Of a stretch of 64,000 nt of DNA, positions 39,641-54,464 are shown one piece after another. The DNA is from Neocallimastix lanati (nom. inval.) (taxonomy: Eukaryota > Neocallimastigomycota > Neocallimastigomycetes > Neocallimastigales > Neocallimastigaceae): assembly GCA_016946835.1 (NCBI GenBank), contig JACVTC010000107.1, positions 88,501 to 152,500 of the forward strand, given 5' to 3'. The notes beneath the pieces are model-generated. The model ran no database searches, was not told the DNA's origin, and was given only the letters and a program-made list of their open reading frames with translations. Position numbers and translations under genes: made by a program. The stretch's first letter is position 1. Every line of letters starts with the position of its first letter.

Positions 39641-41242
39641 CCTAACGAGCATAACCAATAAAAATATTAAAATAAAATATTAACAACAAACTTATTACAA
39701 ATTAACTTCCTTTTATGTCTAGGAACAAATACGACAAATGATGTCCATTCCGATCAAAAAGTCCCTATTAAACCCTTTTTTATCAATTTAATTAATTCTT
39801 CTTTTAATATGTCTAAATTTTAATCCATTTAGATGGTAACTTCTCAAATTAACTGGTTTAGCATTACGTTTTAAAAGAATATTGTGATGAGAAAGTTTAG
39901 AAGGAGTTAATTTCGTAAGAAGACTTGACAACAATTTCAATATTTTTATCTAAAACATTAAGAATTTTCTCCTGAAATTATTCATTGATATTTTTCAAAA
40001 AGTCTTCACTTTTTATATTTTCAATTGGACCTTGTTCTTTAACAATTTCATTTTTTTTCCCAAGTTTTTTAACAATAAATACAATACTTTCTTCTTTAGA
40101 ATCTTGGTTATTTACTTTTGTTATTTCTTTAAATTTATTATCTGAGGTAATTCTATATAAAGTAAGATGAATAAAAAATTCATAATATATTTAAGGTTTC
40201 AATTAATCAACATATCATAATATGCATCTTTCTTTTCATTAATTCTAAAGTCAGTACTATAACAAAAGTTATTAATCTTAACTGGAAGTTTAACAATTAT
40301 TCCCTCAGAAAAGCCTTCATCTTGGGTTTCAAGTTATATCACTCTGCGATTCACTCCTGCTTGTTCGTAGTTTCCTGGAAAACGATCAAAATATTCCTTA
40401 GTTACAATACACAAATTACTACAAATGTCAATTATCAATTTACCCTTAACATCATCTACATAAGCATCAACCATAGCAAAGTCATCTTCATTAATGTTAA
40501 TGCTTTTACTAATATCTTGATTACTCTTTTGGATTACACTTTTGGATTTTTTTTTGATTAATTTTTCAGAATATTTCCTTGAATTATTTTTTTTATTATT
40601 CACCTTACAATATTATTTTAATAAAACTTCATGTTACAACATATGATGGAAGAACACACTAACTTTTGTGATACCGCTTCTTTAAAAGTTGGCCTCTCTG
40701 GGAATCGTAAGTACTTCTAAGGATTTCTTGCATGAACGGAACTTATATTTCAATTGTACCTTGAACTCTTTCAACATTATGAAGATGAAGTTGTCTGTAA
40801 AATCTTGTTATTTTATCTTTATAATAGAATTCAATAAATATATCGATAACTCTTCGTGGAACAAACCTGCAAAAATGGATTTTTTCTTAATTGAATTTAT
40901 ATTGTTACTAAAATTCTTGAAATGTTCAAAGGTCCCCAATCTCTCTTTGCTCTTCAAACTATTGTTTTAGTTATAGTTTTATTTTAGTTATAGTTTAGTT
41001 AGACTTTATAATTATAATTATTTTTATCAATATTTTTCATGTATCTCATTGTACTTTATTTTATACACTAATATAATAATAAATTTCAATTAAATTAAAT
41101 TTCTTTGTTTTCTAACAACATTAATTATTATGATTAGACATAAAAAAACTTTTTTTATTATTAATAATTTATAATGAAAAGCATTTTAAATTCATTTTTT
41201 TATATTATTACCAAATGTATAATTTAGAGGTGTGCTTAGTAT

Positions 41243-41450
41243 TAGTTACATTATAATTATTCTTCATACATTGTAATATTAATAATACGTAGATAATTAT
41301 TTAATAGTTTTTATAAATCTTATTTATTATATTTTGTTAAACTGTAATATTTATTAAATATATATAATTAAATATAAATTAACAAAACCCATATTAAATA
41401 TAAATAATATATATTGAATTATGAGATATTAATTACATTCTTAACAAATT
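41243..41450. repeat. Right long terminal repeat relic
   Basis: Partner of the left direct repeat, in the same orientation. More decayed toward A/T. The shared blocks appear in the same order, which simple A/T richness would not produce. Confidence 0.5.
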
Positions 41451-42224
41451 AATATATATATATATATTATTATTATTATTATTATTATTAGTGCAATGTC
41501 TTAATATTTTAAATTCAAAAGTTTTAATGTTTTTTTTTACCTTTTTTTCTTATAATAATTATTTATATATATTATTTAATTTATTTACTAATTATATATT
41601 AATGATAACAATAATAATAATATTATAATTTTAAAATATATTATTTTAATTTAATTAACATTAAACATATATAAATAATATGTTTTATATTTATGATAAA
41701 TTTTATTACGAAAATTAATTTTTTATAAAATACATATGTTTTCATTTAATAAACAAATATAATAATTAAAAGTTTATTATTTTCTATTTTAATAAAATTT
41801 TAAAAAATTATAATTTAATTAATGGTTATATATAATTTATAATATATTGACATTTAATATTAATGTGATAATTATTTTTATTATAGGTATAATAAAAATA
41901 AATAAGGGTATGATCAATAATTACTAATACGAATACAGATATAATAATTTTTATATTAAATCTATCATTTTATATAAATATATATAATTAATATGTAGAG
42001 CATATTTGTTGATATATATTTAATATTATTTTTATATTTCAAAATATAATTAATGATAACAATTTAATATTTTTTCTCGATTATTTTTTTTCTATTATAA
42101 TTTAAAAGATTATTAATTATTACTCTTATTTATGTAATATAATTAAAAAATTTAATTTGATATGATAATATTTATATATATTTGTTTTTGTTTTTGTTTT
42201 TGTTTTTGTTTTTGTTTTGTTTTT
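41451..42224. other. A/T-rich spacer with TTTTTG repeat
   Basis: Between the retrotransposon relic and the FAM72 stop codon. An ATT repeat lies at 41466-41491 and an imperfect TTTTTG hexamer run at about 42181-42222, directly beyond the FAM72 stop (AAAAAC repeats in the transcript's 3' UTR). No other feature seen. Confidence 0.6.
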
Positions 42225-43366
<1,142 letters not shown>

Positions 43367-43498
43367 TAGTTAATTTTATATATATATATATTAGAAAATA
43401 TAGAAAAAATTTTTTTTTATTTTTTTTTGTTGATGTTGTTTTTTGTTGGTTTGCTTGCTATTTAGTTTTTTAATATAGTATTATTAACTTTAATTTTT

Positions 43499-43533
<35 letters not shown>

Positions 43534-44563
43534 CTGTATATATAAAAGAAATATTCAAAAAAAATATTAGAATATATTACTTCATAATATTATTATGATA
43601 TACTTATAATAGATAATATAATAATAATAAAAATAAAACAAAAACAAAATACTTCTAAATATAAAGATTCAAGTTGTTACTACGAATCTTTATAATTAAT
43701 TTAAAATTAATTGGCAATATTACATTTATCTATTATTTCATTATTAACTTTTTTAATCAAAACTTCTGTTTTTAAATTTAATAATGAAGTTTATCATATT
43801 CAAATTAATTATTATTATATTAAACTGTTTGCTTTAATTAGAATATTATTACTAAAATTAATTATTTGTTATATTTATTATTGTTTTTACCTCTAAAAAA
43901 TTAAATTTTCTTTTTCTTTTCTTCTATTTTTAAGATATAATGAATAAAAAATTACGAATTAAATTAAACATATATATAAATTTTTAATAAAAATTTAATT
44001 TATACATATTTCAAAAAATTATACAAAAAATTGAATAAAAAAAAAAAATTTATATGTAAAAAATATATAAATTAAAGTTAATAAACTTTTTATTTTAATT
44101 TAACATTTAATAGGATTAAATGTTAAATTAAAAAAGTACTGAAATATTATTTAAAATATATTAAATAATATCTAAAAATTTATTAATAATTTTTATTAAT
44201 TTTAAAATTTTAACAATATAAATATAAAATTAAATAAAATAAAAATGGAATGTGGATTATTAATTATTATTAATTTTAGGTTTTTATTTTTTTAATTAAA
44301 ATGAATGATGATTAAATTATATATTTATATATTTCACAATTTTATTTTACATATATATATATTTACTTCTTTTTTTTATTTTTAACTTTATATTATTTTT
44401 ATTTTGAAATAACAATGTAATAAACGAATAGAAATAAGTAATAAAATAAGAAAGTTTATAATTGATGACTTAAATTATTTATTAATTGTACGTGAAATTT
44501 TATTTTATAAATAAATATATATATATATACATTAAAAATTATTAAAGAATTAAAATGATTTAA

Positions 44564-44594
<31 letters not shown>

Positions 44595-44917
44595 CTACAA
44601 AAAAATTAAATGATATATTAGATATTTATGAGGTATAATTTCTTTAATAAAAGTTAAATAAAAATTCTATTTCTTTTAAATATTAAATGTTGAAAATTAT
44701 ACTAATTCAATTTTTGTTTAATATATATTTTTATAAAAAAAATGTAATTAATCCATATAAAATTGTATGATAAAAAAAATTTTTTTCTAAATATTTTTCT
44801 TTTTTCTTTCTTTTTTATTTTTTATTTTTATTTTTTTTTTTTTTTGAATTTTTAACATTTTATAATATTTAATTTAAAATCCACAAAAAATAATTATTCA
44901 TTACCTATTATAATATT
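43367..44917. other. A/T-rich intergenic spacer
   Basis: Upstream of FAM72 and downstream of the Rictor-like gene. T tract about 43500-43533, TA runs near 44569-44594. An open stretch at 43711-43896 is low-complexity Ile/Leu/Tyr with no splice or family support. Nothing else seen. Confidence 0.55.
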
Positions 44918-45950
44918 TTATATAGTCAAATTTATTTGTTCTTCAAGACTATCATCAAAATTTTCATCTATTCTTAAACCTCCAATTTCATCAATTCTAT
45001 CTAATGCTCGTTCATCTATTTGTAAATATTCAAAAAGGTCATTAATAAATAATCTTGCTGTTAAACGAAAATTATATATACTTTGCATTTTTAATGACTC
45101 TATATATAAATCTATTGATTGAAATTCATCTGGTTTTTCATGATATATTCTAATGCTATTATATTATAAAATATTAAAAATCAATTTGCATAGTATTAAA
45201 TTTATATATTAACATGTTTTATAATTTGTTATTATCTTTATTAACTATCTAATTTTTTTTTCAATTTATTGCTCAAATTAAATAAAAAAAAATTTTTTTT
45301 CTTTCCTACCTTATTAATGTTATTGATGCTGAATTTGATAATATATGGTTACTTAAATTACCAATATTTTCTATTATTTCATACTGGATATCTGTTAGTT
45401 CAAGAACTGGTTTATAGATTTTATTTGATGACTTCTCCAATGCATTTATATTTTTTTCTATTTTTTCATTTTTATTATTTATCATTATTCAATTCTTCCT
45501 TTAATTCATCATTCTTAATGATTTCAATTTTTTCTGGTAATTCACTTCCTTCATTATCATTATTATCTTCATTACTTTTTTCATTTTGATCTTCTTCGTT
45601 ATTATTATTTTTATTTTTATTATTATTATTATTATTATCTTTCATTTCAATTTCTTCTGTATTTAATTCATTTTTTTCTTCGTTTATTTGCTCCATATTA
45701 TTTGATGTATTATTAGTTAAATAATTACTTTTACTGATTTCACCATCTTTCATATTTTTTTCTTCACTTATATTATCTAATTGATTATTATCTTTATTCT
45801 CATTTTCAATAATACTTTCTGATTTTATACTTAATTCATCATCATTTTTAAAGGCATATCTATTCTCAATTTTTAAATTATCAAACATTCTTTTATATTT
45901 CCATGGCAGAATCTTTAAATAATTAATGTATAAATATAAAAAATATAAAC

Positions 45951-45954
<4 letters not shown>

Positions 45955-46028
<74 letters not shown>

Positions 46029-46030
46029 CA
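45955..46030. repeat. (AAT)n-(ATT)n inverted repeat
   Basis: An AAT array runs straight into an ATT array of similar length, making a near-perfect self-complementary tract of about 70 bases inside an intron of the Rictor-like gene. A further AAT array lies at about 46076-46145 in the same intron. Confidence 0.8.
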
Positions 46031-46080
46031 TAAAAATTTAATAATATAATAATGATAATAATAATATAACAAAAATAATA

Positions 46081-46147
<67 letters not shown>

Positions 46148-48354
46148 TAAAAATATAATAATAAATATATATAAATATAATATATATATATATATTATAA
46201 AAATATAAAAATATATTCATTAGTATTTTTATATTTAATTTATAAAAGATTTATTAATAACAAAAAATTTATATATATATTAACATTTAAGAATTGACTA
46301 GAATGATTTGGTACACAAATTCCATTCAAATTGCCAAATGGTAAATAAGGTGATTTCCAACCATATTCTTCCAACTTTTCTGCACCTGTACTTGTCTTTG
46401 AAATCATTCCTATTATATAAAATGATGTTCTATATATTATGATAATATATTAGAAATTATGTTTATTAAAATAGATATGTTAATAATTAAATATATATAA
46501 TAAATCATAAAAAAAAAAACATTATTACTAATTAAAATGGAATTTGAAAATAAAAAAAAAGTTTAAATTACCCCTTTAATGTTAAAACTTTCGACTTTTC
46601 AGCAATTTCAATTATATTTTTTATTATATCTTCTTCCAATAGAAACGTTATACCAGATTTAGAAGAACCTATATTACCAACAGCCCATAGAATACTTTTT
46701 AATTTTAATAATCTCTTTCTATTTTAATTTTTCATTCCATATTTTCTAATATAATCAGCAAATTCTTTAAAATGACCTTTTTCTCTAGGGAAATCACTTC
46801 CTTCCTTACTCTTTATTAATTCACCATAAAAATGAGGTGGTATCTCTCTATTAATTTTGAATAAAAGTTTTTTTTTTTTTTTTTTTTTTTAATAATTATA
46901 TTAATAAAAAACCATTAATCATTTAATGTAATATATTAATATGTAATTATTTAATTAAAAATTTTTTAATGTATTTTTTTTTTTATAATATATATATATA
47001 TATTAATATTTTACAATTTTTCTATTGGTAGGATATTTCTATCTCTAGGATCATTATAATATCCATTAATATTTAAATGAGATATTTGGGAAGTTCCATT
47101 ATATGAAAATGCTTTTTCTATTGCCAATTCTAATTGAATTGTATACAATACATTATTTTTCTGTAATATAAATACATATATATATATATATAATAAATGA
47201 ACAAAGGTTAGTAAATTCAAACAAAAAATTAATATTTAATAAAATTAAAAAACTATTCTCAAGTATTACTAACCTCATACCAATGGGTTAAGCATTTTTC
47301 TATATAACCTAACTCATATAAATAATTATAGCCAACGCTGGTTGTCAGGAATCTATTTAGAAAAAAAAATTTTTTTTTGTTATATTTATTATATTATTTA
47401 ATGTTATACATTCTATTTAAATATTATTCTTTAATATTTATTTTTATATCTTAATATAATATATATACTTTAAGAGTAATGAATTTCCAACATTTCCAAG
47501 ATGTTGAAGGCTAGGTCTTAATGCTACAACTGATTCAAGATTTTCAGTATAATTACATGCTTCTTCTAATGTTCTTACCGCAGTTTTACATACTTCAAGA
47601 TCAATATCATACAACTATTTTTTTTTTAAAAAAATTTTTTATTTTCAATTTTTTTTATTACATAATGGTCTTTACATATAACAATTATATATTTATATAT
47701 ATTTATATATTCGATAAAAAAATAAATTATTTAATTTAAATTTACTTGTATTACTAAATATTTCATTCCCCATTTACTAATATCTTGTACTCCTTCTTGA
47801 AGTAATTGTCGCATATATTTTGTTGCAAATAATCTAATCATCTGTTATAATAAATATTTTATTGAAAAATAGGTTAAATTCTAAAAAAAAAATAAAAATA
47901 AAAATAAAAAAAAGGATAAATATTTTTATATAAATTATTTTATTGATATTTGCCTTTGATCCAGATGTCATTATTGTTATTAAAATTACTCCAGGATGAT
48001 AATCTCTATGTATTATTAATTTAAATATATTTATATTTAATAAATTTACATTATTGAATTATTAAAAAATAATATAATTAAATATTATAGTAAAATTTAC
48101 AGATTATAATCTAAATTCTGAATAATAATTTTTAATAAATCATCTCTATTTCTTAAATTTATGACTTTGTAAATTTCTGTCCATATTTGATTCTTTTCCA
48201 ATATTCTTTATAAATAATGTTTAATTAATTATATTTATAAAAATTATAATAGATTAATAATTAAAAATAAAAATTAATATAATAAAAGGTTAGATTAATA
48301 AACACTTTGACAAAAAGATACTATTTTTATAATTCAATTATGTGATCATTTTTA

Positions 48355-48536
<182 letters not shown>

Positions 48537-50232
48537 ATTACTTTTCATATTTTTCCCTGATATAAATTCAGGATACCATTTCGGTAGTTTTACTTTAAAT
48601 AGATTAAATAGTAATTTAAGATGTACTTCCTATAATTTAATTATATTATGATTAATAAAATATTTATATAATACAAATTTTAAAAATATATTTAACCTTT
48701 TTTTTTTTTTTTTTTTTTTTTGAAATTTGAATTTTGATTTATTTATATTAATATTAAAGAAAATTTTACTTGTAATTCTTCATTTGGATATGTCATTGAA
48801 TGTACGATAGAACGAATTGATTCTTTGTTATCAATACATAAATATATAAACCCTTTTTTTTTTTATTAAAAATTTATTATTATTGAAACAAATTATTATA
48901 TACAAAAATTTTAATTCAATTAATAATTTTAAATATATAATCTCTATATTACCAGCTCATGATTGGAATAATGTTAATATAATTTTTGAACTAGATTCTA
49001 ATTTTTTGATATAAGATTGTTTGTCCGTTTTTACTTGTGATGAATCAGTTAATGTTGATACAATAATCTATGTATCAATAAAATATATATATCATTATTA
49101 TTTTTTTTATTATTATTATTAGTATTGATTTTGAAATACAAATATTCAACACTTTAAATAATAACGATAATAATAATTAAAAGAAATTACTTCAACATCA
49201 ACAGAAGGTTGTTTATAACATCGTGTATCTTCAGAATCAAGTAAATGAACAATAGTCATTGTTAATGTTGGTGCCATTTCACTAGGACCATCTATTAATA
49301 AACGAAATAATGTTTTAATTCTATTACATTTTGCAACTAATGCTGTATTTTTTATTACTATATATTATTAAATTTACATATAATATATATATTAAAAAAA
49401 AAACATATATATATAATAATAATATTAGTAGTAGTAATGTAGTAAAATAATAAAATAGATATTTAAACTAATTAATATTTAAATATTTAAGTTTATTCAT
49501 TGAATTAATTTTTAATGAATTTACCAAGTTCACAAAGCGTTAATATAAATATATTTCTCAATTTTTCATCATTATAATCAGCAAATGCAATAATTAAACG
49601 TACAATGCTCTCAGGTAATAAATAAACCGAATTATTTTTATCAATAATAGATCTAATAAATCTCAATGATTGTTGAAATTACAAATTATCATCATATCGA
49701 AAATTTTTATGATCTTTTATTAATGATCTAATAAAAATCCAAAGTATATATTTTAAGATATATAATTTATTTATAGTTTGAAAAAAAAAAAAAAAAAAAG
49801 ATAATATTCCATTTAAATTATAAATATTTTTAATATACTTCTAATTAAGAAAAAAAAAAAAAATTTAAAAATAAAAGAAATTAAATAAAATTAAAAATAA
49901 ATATAAAAAATAAAAATTTTTAATTAAATTTTTGAAAAAGTTTTATCAAAAAATACCTTTTAATAAAAATTTCAAAATTCAGTGAAAAAATCTTTTTTAT
50001 ATATTCTCTATTAATTGCACAATATCTTAATATTCTAATTGAATTAGCTCTTACTTTATTTACTCTATTTAAAATAGTTTTCCTTGTACTATTATAAATA
50101 ATATAATTATTTATTCATTATTAATATATATATTTATATCTATTAATATTAAATTTTTTCGACTTGATATTTGGTGTTTTAATAATCATCAACACTTATA
50201 GATTTTAAATATGTATATATTATTATTACTTT

Positions 50233-50272
<40 letters not shown>

Positions 50273-50361
50273 TTTTTAATATTATTTTTTAATTTCGCTT
50301 TTATTCTTTACCATAATAATATTCTATCTATTTCTGGTATTTCATTATCATTATGAATCAT

Positions 50362-50792
50362 ATTTTTTTGAAAATAAATAATTATTGATTTTTATTAAAC
50401 TTTTATATTGTATATATATTGGTTTTTTATTATTTCAAAATAAATATTATAAAAAACTGTTCAATATTCATTATTTTGAGTTGTTACATTTTTTTTTTAT
50501 GTAAACTTTATGTATATTAAAATATTTTTTTTTTTTTTTTATTTTTTTAATTAAAATTATAAAAAATATAAAAAAAAAAAAAAAATCTTTAATAGAAATG
50601 ATATTAGAAAAATGAATTTACCTAATTAATATCTAATTTCGGTTAAACTTATGGATTAATACTATAGTTATTAATATTATATAATAAACTTTTTATTAAA
50701 GAAAACTACATATAAAATAAAATTTCATTCTTTATAATTTATATGATTTAAGAAAGTTTAAACTATAAATTTTAAATTCAAATTTAAAATAC

Positions 50793-50826
<34 letters not shown>

Positions 50827-51443
50827 AATGAATGATATATATGAAAAAAAAATTTTCCCTTTTATTTTATTATTAAATATAAAAATTATTATAATAAATG
50901 ATAATTTAAATAATATATAATATATATAATATATATCCATTAATTTTTTTATTTTAAATTAATTTTTATTATTTTAAAATTGTTTTAATAAAGTTAATCT
51001 ATTATAGAAAAAAAATTTTTTTTTAACATATATAAAATAATATTAATATGTAAGTATAATAAAATTAATAAAAATAAAAAAAAAGTACAGAATTATAAAA
51101 TATAATGAAAAATAATAAATATAAATAAAAATTAAAAAATAAAGTACTGTGTACAATTAATTTGATTTAATCAAAATAGAATAGAATTTATTAATAAGTA
51201 AATAGATATAAAAAAATTAAATAAAAATTTTATTATTTCTAATTTAATTAAAATAAAATTTAAAATAGTATAAAAAAAATTACTTCAGGTATTTATTTAC
51301 TATGATTAGTTATTGTTAATATTAATGTTTTAATATTCATTAAATATGTCAATCAAATTTATATATATGAGAAGAAAAAAAAAGTTAGTATGTTATACAT
51401 TTATATATATAATATAATAAAAATATATATATTTATAATATGA
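50362..51443. other. A/T-rich intergenic spacer
   Basis: Promoter region of the Rictor-like gene and 3' flank of the nucleoporin gene, both on the minus strand. Only A/T homopolymers and TA runs seen (for example 50802-50822). Confidence 0.6.
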
Positions 51444-52039
51444 CTATAAATACTTTAGACGACGTTTTGGTTGAGCAATTTTTCTTCCACTTGGTACAGC
51501 TCCCATAGTAAATAATGGTGTATTATTAGCATTAAATTGGAAACCACCACCAGTACTGCTATTATTACTAGTGGCACCAAATTGGAAACTTGAAGTTGAT
51601 GATACTGATGTAGTACTATTATTATTGGCACCAAACTGGAAACTTGGAGTTGATGAAACAGAGTTGGAAATATTATTAGTATTTTTATTATTATTACCAA
51701 AGTTAAATGATGATGATCCACCACTACCAAAATTACTACTTGTATTACCGAAATTAAATGAAATACTACTATTATTATCTGTTGTATTTTTCATACCAAA
51801 TCCTATAGAACTATTGTTATTACTTCCAAAGGATGAAGCATTTGTATTCATATTATTATTTCCAAAGCCATTATTATTAATAAATCCAGAATTATTATTA
51901 TTGGTTGTGTTACTACCGAAAGTAAAGCCTGTATTGTTATTATTTGAACCAAATCCACTTGAATTATTATTACTTCCAAAAGCTGGTGTTAAATTATTAT
52001 TATTATTATTATTATTACCAAAAGTATTACCAAAACCTA

Positions 52040-52076
<37 letters not shown>

Positions 52077-52828
52077 ATTATTATTATTTCCAAAAGTTGG
52101 CGTTGAAGTATTACCAAAACTTATATTATTATTATTATTATTACCAAATGATGTATTATTTCCAGTATTTCCAAATGAAAAACCAGAATTATTATTATTG
52201 CTTCCAAAAGATGGAGCAGAAGTATTATTACCAAAAGAGGGAGCTGACGTATTATTACCAAAAGATGAAGTTGATGCATTCATACTATTATTTCCAAAAA
52301 CATTATTATTAGAACTACCAAAGGTTGGTGTAGAAGACATTCCAAAGCCAGTATTTGTTGAAGTCGTTGGTGTATTATTAAATCCTCCAATATTTGGTGT
52401 AATGTTATTCATAGTATTATTATTATTATTTCCTGAAAATGAAAAAGTTGATGATTGATTATTAGTAGATGAACCAAATGAAATGGGTTTTAATGTAGAT
52501 GTACCATTAGTATTATTTGCAGAACCAAATGCAGTTGAAGATGTATTAACAGTACTTGAAGTTGAAGCACCAAATCCTGTACTCATAGCTGGCGTACTTG
52601 AAGAAGTAGTAGTAGTAGATGTTGCTTTAAAACTGCCAAATGAAAAGGTTGGTGCTTTAGTAGCAGTAGTTGCTGTAGATGTGGCTGAAGTATTACTAAT
52701 TGATGATGTGAAACTGATGGTTGGAGCTGTAGAAGCAGATTTAGTAGTACCAAAACTTATAGTACCTTTTGATGTTTCTGTGGCTGAATTACCAAATGTA
52801 GTATTAGTACTAGCAGTAGTAGCTGCTA

Positions 52829-52867
<39 letters not shown>

Positions 52868-54374
52868 AAGTAGTAGTAGTAGGTTTTCCAAATGTAAATG
52901 TAGTCAAAGGTTTAGAAGTAAGAGTAGTTGACGCTGCACTTCCAAATGTGAACCTTGGAACACCAGTACTAGTTGAATTTTCTTTTGAAGCATTTATAGT
53001 ATTAGCAGTAACGGTTGTAACATTTGAGGTCGTTGTTGTTGTTGTTGTAGAGGTCGTAGTAGTTTCAGTAGTTTCAGTTTTCTTTTCTTCAGTATTAGTC
53101 TTTCCAAAAGTAAAGGTAGGTTTTGAAGTTGAATTATTAGATTTAACTATATTTGATAGATTCAGTGTAGTTTTATTAACTGAGGTAGAATCTGATGAAG
53201 TTGATGTTGCAGCTTTATTATTATTAAATGAAAAGGCTGGTGTTAATGATGATTGTGATGTTGAATTCTTTCCAAGAGAAAAACCAGAAGATGAAGTATT
53301 ATCATTTGAGACCCCAAATTTTATAGTTTCACCAGTTGTTGCTGGTTTAGTTTCAAAAGAAAAGGATGGAGCTTTTGAACCAATTAAAGTCTTATCATTA
53401 TCAGTTGAAGTAGATAATGAAGAAGTTTTAGTTTCAAATGAAAATGCTGGAGCAGAAGGTTTTTCATTTTCTAAAACTTGTTTTAGCTCACTAGTTTTAT
53501 TTGTTGCAGCAAAAGTAAATCCAACCGTATTAGATGGTTTTTCATTTTGATTCTTTTTTTCATCTACATTATTTCCAAACGTAAAAGAAGGTTTAGCATT
53601 TGCTGTAAAGGATTTTTTATCTGTGGAAAGTACGTTAAATTGTAAATCTGAAGGTTGAGAATGAATGCTTATAAATGAGCGTTTTTTAGCTGAAGGCTCA
53701 TCATTCTTTTCAGTTTCTAATGTTTTTGGAGTACCAAAACTAAATGTTGGAGCTTTTATATTTTTGGATTCTTTAGCATTTTCTGTACTTTTAACTGTAG
53801 TTGTATTATTATTATTGCTTCCAAAACTAAACTTAAAACCGTTTCCACTTCCAGATTCTTTCTTGTCATCAATATTTTTTTCCTTCTTTTCCTCAGCAAT
53901 TTTAGAATTAAAAGTAAATACAGGTTTATCTGGCTTTTCAACAGATTCACCTTCATCTAATGGTCTTTTAAATTTATTTTTATCTTCTGAATCTAATTTC
54001 TTATGTTTAATTTCAAAATTATTTACTGAATTAGTAGAATTAGCTTTATCACTTTCATTATTTAATGAGTCCAAAAATGGATTTTCTGGTAAATTGTTAA
54101 CTTTTTCAATTATATTAACTTTCTTTTCTTTTTGCATTTGAAGCATTTGAATAACTTTTCTGTCTTTGGCTTTATCTCTTGGTGTGGATAATGGTATACG
54201 TTTTGTTGATAATGAAGATAATGGGGTTGTCAAAAGTTTATCTTCATTGGATTTTATTTTATTTGATGTAGGGGTTGATGGAATATGAATCTTTTGAGGA
54301 TCATACTAAATATATATCCATTTATATATATATATATATCAAAATATTGGTATTTATATTTGTTAGATTTAAAA

Positions 54375-54405
<31 letters not shown>

Positions 54406-54409
54406 TTAT

Positions 54410-54464
<55 letters not shown>

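Larger units (their letters stand above)
39388..41450 (-). mobile_element. Decayed Ty3/gypsy-type LTR retrotransposon
   Basis: Minus-strand remnants lie in gag-pol order. A Gag-like segment (about 40960-40690) is followed by a protease-like segment (about 40603-40334, GKLIIDICSNLCIVTKEYF, where the catalytic D-T/S-G has become D-I-C). Then comes the N-terminal part of reverse transcriptase (about 39915-39681: KRNAKPVNLRSYHLNG, ELIKLIKKGLIG, SEWTSFVVFVPRHKRK) with one frameshift and one TGA. The RT palm with the YxDD motif, RNase H and integrase are absent: the RT stops just before the left direct repeat. Two diverged direct repeats bound the element (about 39388-39640 and 41243-41450). Composition is less A/T-rich than the flanks, a sign of later insertion. 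It cannot move by itself. Confidence 0.75.

Noticed and set aside
39730-39790. Minus-strand DFLIGMDII, resembling the C-terminal motif of a retroviral-type protease
   Set aside because: It is in a different frame from ELIKLIKKGLIG and SEWTSFVVFVPRHKRK, which match reverse transcriptase over a longer stretch; the protease-like piece lies further upstream at about 40334-40603.
43711-43896. 61-codon open frame in a spacer
   Set aside because: Low-complexity Ile/Leu/Tyr/Phe content typical of A/T-rich chance frames; no splice phase or family support.
51571-53550. Long plus-strand Leu/Val/Pro-rich open frames
   Set aside because: Antisense shadows of the Asn/Ser/Thr-rich FG nucleoporin exon.
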